16,617 nucleotides of DNA from G039029935 sp039029935 (lineage in GTDB: Bacteria; Chloroflexota; Anaerolineae; Caldilineales; Caldilineaceae), in assembly GCA_039029935.1 (NCBI GenBank), contig JBCCFC010000121.1, positions 1 through 16,617 on the forward strand, written 5' to 3'. The first letter of the stretch is position 1; the number at the start of each line of letters is the position of its first letter. Under the pieces are notes generated by a model. That model saw nothing but the letters and a program-made list of their open reading frames with translations. It ran no database searches and was not told the origin of the DNA. Position numbers and translations under genes: made by a program. Of the stretch, positions 6,401 through 13,183 are shown one piece after another.

Positions 6401-8478
6401 CCGCCTTTGTGACGGAAAGTACGGCCACAGCCACATCGAATACGACCTCGATGGGCATCAGCATCCCCGGTGGGTTGACCGACGGTGATCTCCTCTTGGC
6501 CGCTATTGTTGTTGATGGCAATGTGGGCAGTATCACAGCCCCCGCAGGTTGGCAAAGCGTGGACAGCGGTCACAGCGGCTCGGCAGTGACGATGGCCGTA
6601 TTCTATCGTATTGTCAACGGAGATTCGGGTACAGCAACCTTTAGCTGGTCGGGCAATGAACAGGCAGCAGGGTCGATTCGTCACTACACCGGAACTGATA
6701 CCGTCAATCCCATTCATGGCTCTGCTGCTGGCACAGGCACAAGCAATAGTCCAGCCGCACCCAGTGTCACCGCAACGGTGGGGGATACCACGATTGTTCG
6801 CTTCTTTGGTATGGATCGTGATGGTGGCAACAGCATCAACTTTGGCGGCAGCGGTCTCTCCAATACATACAATGTGCGCACAAGCAGTGCGGGGGATGCG
6901 GCAAGCTATGCGGTTGGGGATGCAATACAATCAGCAGTAGGGAGTACAGGCACATCGACGATTGGTGGCATCAATGAAGAATGGCGTGCGGTGACGGTTG
7001 TCCTGCAAGAGCCACAGGGCGGCTCGTTGGTCATCGTCAAAAATACAGTTGGAGCAGATGGCACATTTGACTTTACCAGCAATGACTTAGGCAGCGGCGC
7101 ACTCAACGGCGGTGGTTTTCAGCTAACCACCACTGTCAATACAGCCTCGACCACGTTTGATGGCTTGGTGGCTGGCACATACCATGTCACCGAAACTGTC
7201 CCCGCTGGATGGTCGCTCACGGGCGCATCCTGTAGCAACGGCGATAATCTCAGCAGTATTTCTGTGAGCGTAGGGCAAACAGTCACCTGCACCTTCACCA
7301 ACACAGATGTACGAGGCAGTATCGTGGTCGTCGAACAGACGGATGTCGGTGATGCAGCCTTTGACTTTACCAGCAATGACCTAGGGAGCGGCTCGCTGGG
7401 AAGTGGCAGTTTTCAACTCACAACCAATGGCGGCACAGCCAGCGTCACCTATGACAGCCTTGTGCCCGGAACTTATCACGTGGCGGAAGCGGTCCCTGCC
7501 GATTGGTCACTCGCCAATGCGAGCTGTAGCGGTGGCAGCGACCCATCAAGCATTGCGCTGGGTAACAACGAAACCGTGACGTGTACGTTTATGAACACCT
7601 TCTCGCCGTGTAGCAGTGGACAACTGTTTAACGTGGCGACGGTGGCTAGTGATGAGGCCGAGACAGTGACAACCAACAATCTGGGGCATAGCTGTGTTAA
7701 CGTGACCGAACCTGTTGGGACAGCCAGTCTCGCTGTCGAGAAATTGCTCAATACGCCCGATCCAGTGATGCCCGGCCAAACAGTAACATTCACAATTCGC
7801 ATCACCAACACAGGCACAACCACAATTACGACCTTACCACTGACCGACACCTATAGTACTGCCTACCTGAATTTTGTGGGGCTACGCACAACGCCACAAG
7901 CCGACACCACCGCCAATAATGGGCAGATTCTGTGGAGTGATTTGACACAAATTGTACCCAATGGCTTTGGACAAGACTTTGGCCCCAGTGATGTATGGGA
8001 TGTGACTGTTGAGTTTGTGGCAGCGTTAGACACATCGTCATTACCAGACAGCGCGACAATCAATACAGTGCAGGTGTATACGCATACTGTGACGGACACC
8101 GTGCGCATCTTCAATCCAACCAATATCGTGTTGGTGAATCGAGAGGTCAACCACGAAAATGACATGGTGGTGCTGTCATGGTCAACGGTGGATGAAACTG
8201 CTCTCATTGGCTTCCATGTGTTGCGGCTTGATATTCGTGAGGATGGTACCGTGAGTGAGCCTGTGCGTCTGACCAGCGATGCGCAGATGATTCTGGCGCA
8301 GGGTTCAGCAAACGGTGCGGATTACCGCTACGAGATTGAAATGAGTGATATGAATGCCAATCATCATTACATCTTGGAGATGGTCATGGCAGATGGTACA
8401 TATCCGCTGATGGATATGGGGAGGGTGAATCAACAACGAGCAGGTTGGACAGTCTATTTACCGATATTGCAGAAATAG
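3466..8478 (+). CDS. Giant secreted multi-domain surface protein (SdrD_B/DUF11/prealbumin-like repeats)
   Basis: 1670 aa. GGAAAG lies 8 nt before the ATG. A signal peptide or anchor is likely: basic N-region, hydrophobic VRWAISLMLVLTTVVPL (16-32). Order: SdrD_B-like domain 82-180 with a calcium-type DLDSDGANDVDE loop; a long propeller-like region about 184-690 with the family's 'G-G-V-Y' and Asp-rich motifs; second SdrD_B 699-840 (WVDTNRNGIQDPSEGG); DUF11 half 842-931; aberrant linker 932-980; beta-sandwich module 981-1183; two 98-aa prealbumin-like (SpaA-type) repeats 1186-1378; an orphan DUF11-like tail 1380-1416; DUF11 1417-1550; Fn3-like module 1553-1659 (VVLSWSTVDETALIGFHVLR); tail WTVYLPILQK. 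No LPXTG. Probable role is adhesion or cell-surface/sheath structure outside the cell; this is inference from domains. Cotranscribed with the XRE regulator and ended by a terminator. Confidence 0.9.
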   Translation: MGRGYQGINRQQWQWVRWAISLMLVLTTVVPLSPFEEQEVTEGKQTIWAQFPSQATVVQAVLNHEPDFAPDTPNTPDAPTAIMGTVFRDLDSDGANDVDESGVSGITVTVYDDSGVSVGNTTTIADGTYSLTPSDSGPYRVEFTGLPSYLQPGVQGANNETTVQFVADGDASSIDLAVQNPTDFCQADPDIALSCYENGAITGNTNAAYVQIPYTASGIPAKDGGSGPNPQAVASIAQIGAVWGADLHRETQAIYTTAVLKRHVAVGPAGLGGVYAINVGASTVTSFTLQGVSPSNGGAALDFGSVTRTTTTGAIDSGTSGDYQLSTDPIQANVDLDAFGKVGKAGFGDADFDHTGTRFWTLNLNSGEQAIISVDLHDTSAVPTDGSAISGALVNRYLLSGLTNIPTCTNGVFRPWALAFHDGAGYVGGVCSAENSGTSANLEAHILSFDPDNVVNGFSTELSFDLDFGREHKSNFGGHQEDSDWMPWRDNWNDVSLNTTHKGFIAESAPMLTDIDFNSQGDMVLGFADRYGMQAGFEQYPAISGVAGTNNFNDVETGGDIVHVCRVGGVWVMENSNATCLVTDPGHSINTNSTTDGPSGNGEYYHEDLFRIGAASSQGHNEVTSGGLIIVPQTDDVVTTAMDPIGGTLDNANSQGIIKFDTLTGDRENGYIIVYDNGTLQGKAGGLGDPVAMCQAAPVEIGNRVWVDTNRNGIQDPSEGGISDVTVRLYDMDNSGALVGSAVTDSGGNYVFGGLNDTNISSGSLLANNNYELRIDLADSNLNVNSVTIQNANSISTNDHKTDLADSDADDTTHMGFATIAFSTSNAGENNHTLDFGFGNDLVDLRIEKTAHLTSIETGQNLLYTLTVTNIGMITATNVTVTDTLPAEVTPVGATPTQGECSGTSTVICGVGSIAPSATVNIQLTVTVNSIPAVLARRDTSAIHHRIPVAERSASLPTHQPQTPSPMSAKAGRARLASPAFVTESTATATSNTTSMGISIPGGLTDGDLLLAAIVVDGNVGSITAPAGWQSVDSGHSGSAVTMAVFYRIVNGDSGTATFSWSGNEQAAGSIRHYTGTDTVNPIHGSAAGTGTSNSPAAPSVTATVGDTTIVRFFGMDRDGGNSINFGGSGLSNTYNVRTSSAGDAASYAVGDAIQSAVGSTGTSTIGGINEEWRAVTVVLQEPQGGSLVIVKNTVGADGTFDFTSNDLGSGALNGGGFQLTTTVNTASTTFDGLVAGTYHVTETVPAGWSLTGASCSNGDNLSSISVSVGQTVTCTFTNTDVRGSIVVVEQTDVGDAAFDFTSNDLGSGSLGSGSFQLTTNGGTASVTYDSLVPGTYHVAEAVPADWSLANASCSGGSDPSSIALGNNETVTCTFMNTFSPCSSGQLFNVATVASDEAETVTTNNLGHSCVNVTEPVGTASLAVEKLLNTPDPVMPGQTVTFTIRITNTGTTTITTLPLTDTYSTAYLNFVGLRTTPQADTTANNGQILWSDLTQIVPNGFGQDFGPSDVWDVTVEFVAALDTSSLPDSATINTVQVYTHTVTDTVRIFNPTNIVLVNREVNHENDMVVLSWSTVDETALIGFHVLRLDIREDGTVSEPVRLTSDAQMILAQGSANGADYRYEIEMSDMNANHHYILEMVMADGTYPLMDMGRVNQQRAGWTVYLPILQK
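7021..7602 (+). repeat. Tandem 98-aa prealbumin-like repeat pair inside the surface protein
   Basis: Two units begin at 7021 and 7315, an offset of exactly 294 nt (98 codons). Both read G-S-(L/I)-V-(I/V)-V, then FDFTSNDLGSG, F-Q-L-T-T, G-T-Y-H-V, W-S-L, and C-T-F-x-N-T. A 21-nt stretch is identical at DNA level (7066-7086 and 7360-7380), which suggests fairly recent duplication or gene conversion. Each unit has two cysteines (A/N-S-C-S and V-T-C-T-F) that could form a disulfide. Confidence 0.8.
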
Positions 8479-8536
8479 GTGTCCGAGAGACATGTGCATT
8501 CGTATAAAATAATCTCGAACTGAAACGCTACTCATC

Positions 8537-8579
8537 AAGAGGAGGAATGGCTTAGATCGTTTCTCCTCTTTATTTTTTT
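8537..8579 (+). terminator. Rho-independent terminator after the surface-protein gene
   Basis: AAGAGGAG pairs with CTCCTCTT, with two more A-T pairs after one mismatch, around a loop of about 12 nt; TATTTTTTT follows immediately. It sits 59 nt past the stop codon and closes the regulator/surface-protein transcript. Confidence 0.85.
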
Positions 8580-8879
8580 GACAGACGCAACTGTTGCTAT
8601 TGTCTCCCCGATAAGGTGCCAAACATATACGCCTCTCCTATGCACATTATCGTTGTGTAATATTTTTGATAAAATCGAAACTTAAATGGTCATTGTTCGT
8701 CTAATACAGTGAGACAATCTATTTGAGTATCTTTGTTTTTGTCTTTTCTTACACACACAGTCGGAACTTGGATAAACCAATTCAATACTCCATCAATGAA
8801 GTCATGAGGCAGTATGAGATTCCTAGTCAGGGGTCTACATATTTTCTTGGGTTTATTGTGAATAAGCTATGGATATATT
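8580..8879. other. Intergenic region before the hybrid kinase
   Basis: About 300 nt of AT-rich DNA without a supportable gene. The only structure noted is a possible promoter at 8647-8675. The remaining 200 nt form a long leader or contain a promoter I could not see; no clear hairpin or riboswitch fold is evident by eye. Confidence 0.5.
8647..8675 (+). promoter_or_regulatory. Weak candidate sigma-70-type promoter
   Basis: TTATCG, a 17-nt spacer, then TAAAAT. Spacing is ideal but both boxes are imperfect, and the site would leave a leader of roughly 200 nt before the kinase start. AT richness makes chance matches likely. Confidence 0.3.
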
Positions 8880-11717
8880 ATGAAAAATAAGGGTGAGATA
8901 CAGGACCGGCACGAGGCGCAGTTGGAAATAACGAGTAGGAATAACCAGACGATAGACATGAACCCCAAACCACTCATCGGTGTTCTCATTGGCGGACTGC
9001 GCTCCGAGTATGAACACCATGTCTGTGCGGGAATTCGTGATGCCGCCAGTGAGTATGGCGTCACGGTCGTCTATTATGCGATGACACCCGTCGGTGTTGA
9101 CACGCCGTTACAAAATGAGTATCACCAAATTGGTGATTACGTTGTCTACGAGATTATCGACCCGAACTTGCTGGATGGGCTGATTGTCATGGCTGAGGTG
9201 GTGGACAGTTACTGCTCTTTGCCAGAGGTTGCCAACTTTTATCAACGTTATCGTGCAGTACCGATGGTGAATATTGGTAGCATACATCCTATGGACCCAG
9301 CCGCAAACGAACCTGCATCAATGACTGATCTGCCATCAAATGATCTGCCATCAAATGATCTGCCATCAAAGCAAGCCGCAAATGGCAGTCCCAATATCTC
9401 TATTGAAATTGACAATTATCAAGGGATGAGGGAACTTTTGACCTACCTGATCTCGGAATGTAACCATCGACAATTGGCGTTTATCACGGGGAATCCTGCA
9501 CAACAATCTGCGGATGCGCGTTATCGGGCCTACATAGATGTTCTTCAGCAGCATAATATTCCCTATGATCCTGATTTCGTCTTTGAGGGAGATTCCCGAA
9601 AAATGTCTGGCATCTATGCAGTCGAAGAACTAATCGAGGGTCGTCAATTATCGCCAGATGTGATTATCGCCGCAAATGACGAAATGGCTCTGGGGGTGAT
9701 TGAGGCGCTCCAGAGTCGTGGGATACACGTGCCACAGGATATTGCCGTCGCCGGATTTGATAATATTGATGCTTGCTTGTGGCTTCGTCCCTCTTTAACC
9801 ACCGTTGAGCAGCCTATGTATTTGATGGGATACACGGCGGTTGAGCGTCTTCTGGATATATTGGCTGAGGGTACGCTCGATAGACGCTTAGAAAAAGCTG
9901 AAAGTCTAACACCCAACGATGATAGGCACTCTTTGCAGTTTTCTCGAACCATTTTAGAGACAAAGCTGATCCAACGAGAATCCTGTGGATATTACTTGAT
10001 ACAAAAAGGGTTGAATGATGATGCAACCGACGCCCCTTTCCCTTTTTCTGTCTCTGCAAAAGAGTTTCATAAACTCTACGAAAAAAATATATATCTAACC
10101 TATCGGTCTTGGTTAAAGATGAATCGTTCGTATACTGACCAATCTATTTTTGATAATGTTGTTCGGGGGTTTGTCTATGATTTAGAAAATCCAAATTCAA
10201 CAGAATTCATGACATCCTTGAGACATCTGATCCATTCCATACCGACCTTTGTGTCGAATATCTCTTTTGGGCAAAAAATAATCGACGGTACACTGGAGTT
10301 GACAAGAACCTATCTGGGAAAGAGTGCTGCTGGCAACCGCTCGATGAACCTATGCTTCGATGCCTATCGCCTATTGAGCAATGAAGCGTTACGCCACCAA
10401 AAACAGAAACAATGGATGACAACGGCTATCGAACAGAATGGGCGTGAGCTACTTTATAACTCAACCCTTGAAACACTTGGTCCCGTCCTTGCGAGTACAT
10501 TACAACGATTGGGGATTGACTACTGCTATATCTCACTGTTTGATACCTATCCAGAACCAGATAAAAACGTTCGTTTGGTTGTGTCCTATGAGCAGACGGT
10601 GTGTCAAATTATGGCGGATGGTGGCCCTGTCTACCCCGCCGCGCAGCTATTACCGCCAGGAAAGCTTGCACAACCGCACCCACAACAGTGGATGTACATG
10701 CTTCTACACTATCAAGATACCTTTATCGGCCAGGCTCTTGTCAGCATGGGACCGTGTGAAGGTGTTGCCTATGAGTCGTTGCGTGTACAAATCGCCAGTA
10801 TGCTCAAATTGACCTTGATGCATCGTGAGCAGCGTGAATATGCACAGCGGTTGGAGGAGACAGTCACGCAGCGCACACAGGCACTGGAGGCCATGATTGC
10901 TGAAAATAATGAGTTGATGGGCATGGTGGTACATGATCTGCGCAACCCGTTGAGTGCCATTGATCTGAGCGTGAATTCGCTGCTCCGTCGTTGGCAAAAG
11001 CTCTCACCCGAACAGGTGGAACGGTCTCTTCATCGTGTCACCCAAAGTACACACACAATGGTGGGCTTGATCGAGCATCTGCTAGAGGAGAACCGACGCA
11101 AGTATACAGATAATACAAATAATACAAATAATACAGATAATACAGATAGTGCAGCCGTATCACCCTCGACCGAACCGGACACAGGTAGGCGTATTTTCAT
11201 TGCCCCGCTTTTGCACACGTCGGTAGAGCAGCTACAGCCACAGGCCGAGGAAAAAGGGATACAACTCACACTAGCATATCCGCCTGAGTTTGAGCAAATC
11301 ACCACAGGAATCGCAACGGGCAGTCAACTGGACATGAGCAATGCACTCACGCAGGTATTCGATAATATCATCTCCAACGCAGTCAAATATACCTATCCCA
11401 ACACAACCATCAACATCAATGTTGAACATTTGCCAGAGCAGATTCACATCTCAGTCATCGATCAGGGCCAAGGGCTATCCACACAAGATATGAAAAATCT
11501 CTTCCAAAAATACCATCGCCTCACGGCCCAACCGACTGGTGGTGAATCATCCAAGGGATTGGGGCTATATATCGCCAAAAAGCTAATCCGAGGCATCGGT
11601 GGCGACATCGTGGCGGAATCCGCTGGGCGGGATCAAGGGGCGACTTTTACGATTCAATTGCCGATGGTGAGAGGGGGAGAAAGGGAGAAAGGGAGAGGGG
11701 GAGACACAGCGACATAG
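8880..11717 (+). CDS. Hybrid sensor histidine kinase with LacI-type periplasmic-binding-fold sensor
   Basis: 945 aa, no transmembrane segment, so probably cytosolic. Residues 28-340 are a LacI/Peripla_BP_3-type ligand domain: LIGVLIGG at the start and the late LacI block NDEMALGVIEAL...VPQDIAVAGFDNID...SLTTVEQP. The DNA-binding HTH of LacI repressors is absent. A GAF-like region follows (about 511-645), then a coiled-coil (648-684), the HisKA H-box VVHDLRNPLSAID with H685, and HATPase_c with N-box NIISNAVKY (N833), G1 DQGQG (D861), F-box FQKYH and G2 SSKGLGLY (K892-G895). It presumably senses a sugar or similar small molecule and phosphorylates a response regulator not present here. The start is uncertain: no good ribosome site precedes 8880, and ATG 8958 sits right at the LacI fold. 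Three repeat-derived segments (residues 150-164, 743-757 and the C-terminus) look like recent expansions. Confidence 0.88.
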   Translation: MKNKGEIQDRHEAQLEITSRNNQTIDMNPKPLIGVLIGGLRSEYEHHVCAGIRDAASEYGVTVVYYAMTPVGVDTPLQNEYHQIGDYVVYEIIDPNLLDGLIVMAEVVDSYCSLPEVANFYQRYRAVPMVNIGSIHPMDPAANEPASMTDLPSNDLPSNDLPSKQAANGSPNISIEIDNYQGMRELLTYLISECNHRQLAFITGNPAQQSADARYRAYIDVLQQHNIPYDPDFVFEGDSRKMSGIYAVEELIEGRQLSPDVIIAANDEMALGVIEALQSRGIHVPQDIAVAGFDNIDACLWLRPSLTTVEQPMYLMGYTAVERLLDILAEGTLDRRLEKAESLTPNDDRHSLQFSRTILETKLIQRESCGYYLIQKGLNDDATDAPFPFSVSAKEFHKLYEKNIYLTYRSWLKMNRSYTDQSIFDNVVRGFVYDLENPNSTEFMTSLRHLIHSIPTFVSNISFGQKIIDGTLELTRTYLGKSAAGNRSMNLCFDAYRLLSNEALRHQKQKQWMTTAIEQNGRELLYNSTLETLGPVLASTLQRLGIDYCYISLFDTYPEPDKNVRLVVSYEQTVCQIMADGGPVYPAAQLLPPGKLAQPHPQQWMYMLLHYQDTFIGQALVSMGPCEGVAYESLRVQIASMLKLTLMHREQREYAQRLEETVTQRTQALEAMIAENNELMGMVVHDLRNPLSAIDLSVNSLLRRWQKLSPEQVERSLHRVTQSTHTMVGLIEHLLEENRRKYTDNTNNTNNTDNTDSAAVSPSTEPDTGRRIFIAPLLHTSVEQLQPQAEEKGIQLTLAYPPEFEQITTGIATGSQLDMSNALTQVFDNIISNAVKYTYPNTTININVEHLPEQIHISVIDQGQGLSTQDMKNLFQKYHRLTAQPTGGESSKGLGLYIAKKLIRGIGGDIVAESAGRDQGATFTIQLPMVRGGEREKGRGGDTAT
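9327..9371 (+). repeat. In-frame 15-nt x 3 tandem repeat in the kinase sensor domain
   Basis: GATCTGCCATCAAAT is repeated three times (last base G in copy three). It encodes DLPSN-DLPSN-DLPSK inside the LacI-type domain, in a loop just before the NISIEIDNYQG strand. Because the unit is 15 nt, copy-number change keeps the reading frame. Confidence 0.9.
11106..11149 (+). repeat. In-frame 9-nt repeat in the kinase HisKA-HATPase linker
   Basis: Copies of a 9-nt unit of the type (A/G)AT-AAT-ACA encode an Asn/Thr/Asp stretch (DNTNNTNNTDNTD, about 743-755) between the HisKA helices and the ATPase domain. The frame is preserved by any gain or loss of units, so linker length could vary among strains. 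Confidence 0.85.
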
Positions 11718-11806
11718 TGGCACGGTGAAAAGCTCACTACGAGGTAGAATAAATTTATCAAATTTTTTTACTTTCTCCCCTCTCCCTTTCTCCCCCTCTC
11801 ACCATC
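11663..11806. repeat. 26-nt perfect inverted repeat spanning the kinase stop codon
   Basis: Arm 11663-11688 (purine-rich, starting GATGGTGAGAGGGGGAG) is the exact reverse complement of 11781-11806, with 92 nt between. The left arm and a further GGGAGA-type extension up to 11704 lie in the kinase gene; the right arm lies after the stop (11715-11717). There is no T-run after the right arm, so it is not a standard intrinsic terminator. The purine/pyrimidine strand bias is also typical of sequences able to form triplex DNA. Confidence 0.9.
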
Positions 11807-11817
11807 ACTCTACAAAC

Positions 11818-11847
11818 TTCACTCTTCTAATGCTGCCATGATAGAAT
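11818..11847 (+). promoter_or_regulatory. Candidate promoter for the M16 peptidase operon
   Basis: TTCACT, an 18-nt spacer, then TAGAAT; TGA directly before the -10 gives an extended -10 (TGATAGAAT). The predicted leader is about 45 nt. It lies just right of the inverted repeat that ends the kinase gene. Confidence 0.4.
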
Positions 11848-11898
11848 GTTCTCTACGAAAGTAATTTGAACGATTTTAATCAAATTGGAAATGCATTC

Positions 11899-13173
11899 AT
11901 GAAAATTGAAAATTTAACCAAAACACAGTTAAACAACGGGATGCAAGTCCTGTTGAAAGAAAGCCATGTCGCCCCGGTTGCTAGCTTCTGGGTCTTTTAC
12001 CGCGTGGGGAGCCGTAATGAGCTGCCGGGGACAACGGGCATCAGCCACTGGGTTGAGCATATGCTCTTTAAAGGCACAGAGCAGTTTCCCAGCGGTGAGT
12101 TTGACAAAGCAGTTTCCCGTGCAGGGGGTGTCTTCAATGGCATGACCTCAAATGACTGGACGACCTATTTCGAGACATTCCCATCAGATCGCATTGACCT
12201 CGCTCTGCAAGTTGAGAGCGACCGTATGGTCAATTCGCTATTTGATGTCGAGGAGGCCGAATCCGAGCGTACGGTCATCATCAGCGAGCGTGAAGGCAGC
12301 GAGAACAGCTATTTCTATCAACTCTATGAGGAAGTACAGGCGGCGGCGTTCCGTGTTCACAGCTATCATCACCCAGTCATTGGTTGGAAGAGCGACCTCA
12401 ACACCATGCAACGTGACGATCTCTACAATCACTACCAAACTTTTTACACACCCAACAATGCCTTGGCGGTGGCCGTCGGTGACTTTGATACGCAGGAGAT
12501 GTTGGCAAAACTTGAGCAATATTTTGGCGAATTGCCTGCTGGCCCCACTGTTCCCAAAATGCAACTTACCGAGCCTGATCAGAAGGCTGAACGTCGAATT
12601 TCTATGAAAGGCAGCGATCCAACAAGCTACATGATGATGGTCTTTCATGCACCCAGGGCGACTGAGGATGACTTCTTCCCCATGACGGTCATGGATGCTG
12701 TGCTGGGCGGTGCAAAGGGCATGGGGCTGTTTGGCGGCGGAACCAACAATCGCAGCAATCGCCTCTACAAAGCAATGGTTGAATCTCAATTGACGGTCAA
12801 CACATCTTGCTCCTTCCGTCCCACCATCGACCCCAACCTCTTCTCATTTTATGCCACACTTGCACCCAACAGCACCCATCAAGAGGTCGAGGATGCTATC
12901 TGGGTTGAAATTGAACGGGTGCAAAACGAGGGTGTGACCGCAGCGGAGTTGGAAAAAGCCATCAAGCAGACCAAGGCGCAGTTTGCATATAGCAACGAAA
13001 GCGTGACCTATCAGGGCTACTGGCTGGGTTTTAGCGAGATTGTGGCCAACATCGACTGGCTGGAGACGTGGTTGGATCAACTAAGTGCCGTGACGGCTGA
13101 AGATGTTCAGCGTGTCGCGCAGACCTATTTTGCCAAGGATAAGCAGACTGTTGGCTGGTATGGGCCGGAATAA
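11899..13173 (+). CDS. M16B zinc metallopeptidase, catalytic subunit
   Basis: 424 aa, the usual size for one M16B half-clamp subunit (two M16 domains). The inverted zinc motif HWVEH is at H50-x-x-E53-H54 and a third ligand, E130, lies 76 residues on in the segment SERTVIISERE, matching the spacing known for mitochondrial processing peptidase. A glycine-rich stretch GMGLFGGGTNNR precedes RLYKAMVESQLTVN (about 288-301), where the family's R/Y substrate-clamping pair is not conserved. No signal peptide is seen, so it is likely cytosolic. It should cleave short or unfolded peptides together with the next gene's product. The start at 11899 is preferred over a TTG at 11866: GGAAA lies upstream and the homologous N-terminus begins here, though the ribosome site is weak. 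The second subunit begins 10 nt after the stop. Confidence 0.93.
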   Translation: MKIENLTKTQLNNGMQVLLKESHVAPVASFWVFYRVGSRNELPGTTGISHWVEHMLFKGTEQFPSGEFDKAVSRAGGVFNGMTSNDWTTYFETFPSDRIDLALQVESDRMVNSLFDVEEAESERTVIISEREGSENSYFYQLYEEVQAAAFRVHSYHHPVIGWKSDLNTMQRDDLYNHYQTFYTPNNALAVAVGDFDTQEMLAKLEQYFGELPAGPTVPKMQLTEPDQKAERRISMKGSDPTSYMMMVFHAPRATEDDFFPMTVMDAVLGGAKGMGLFGGGTNNRSNRLYKAMVESQLTVNTSCSFRPTIDPNLFSFYATLAPNSTHQEVEDAIWVEIERVQNEGVTAAELEKAIKQTKAQFAYSNESVTYQGYWLGFSEIVANIDWLETWLDQLSAVTAEDVQRVAQTYFAKDKQTVGWYGPE

Positions 13174-13183
13174 AGAGAGACAT

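Noticed and set aside
6391..6930. 179-aa minus-strand open frame
   Set aside because: It is the antisense shadow of the Thr/Gly-rich surface protein. Its Cys/Ala/Ile-rich content is what such coding sequence gives in the reverse frame.
8443..8478. Sortase-type cell-wall anchor at the end of the surface protein
   Set aside because: There is no LPXTG-like motif, no hydrophobic stretch and no basic tail.
13103..13183. 27-residue N-terminal extension of the second M16 subunit
   Set aside because: It would overlap the first subunit's coding region in another frame; the ATG at 13184 has a ribosome site and matches the family's N-terminus.
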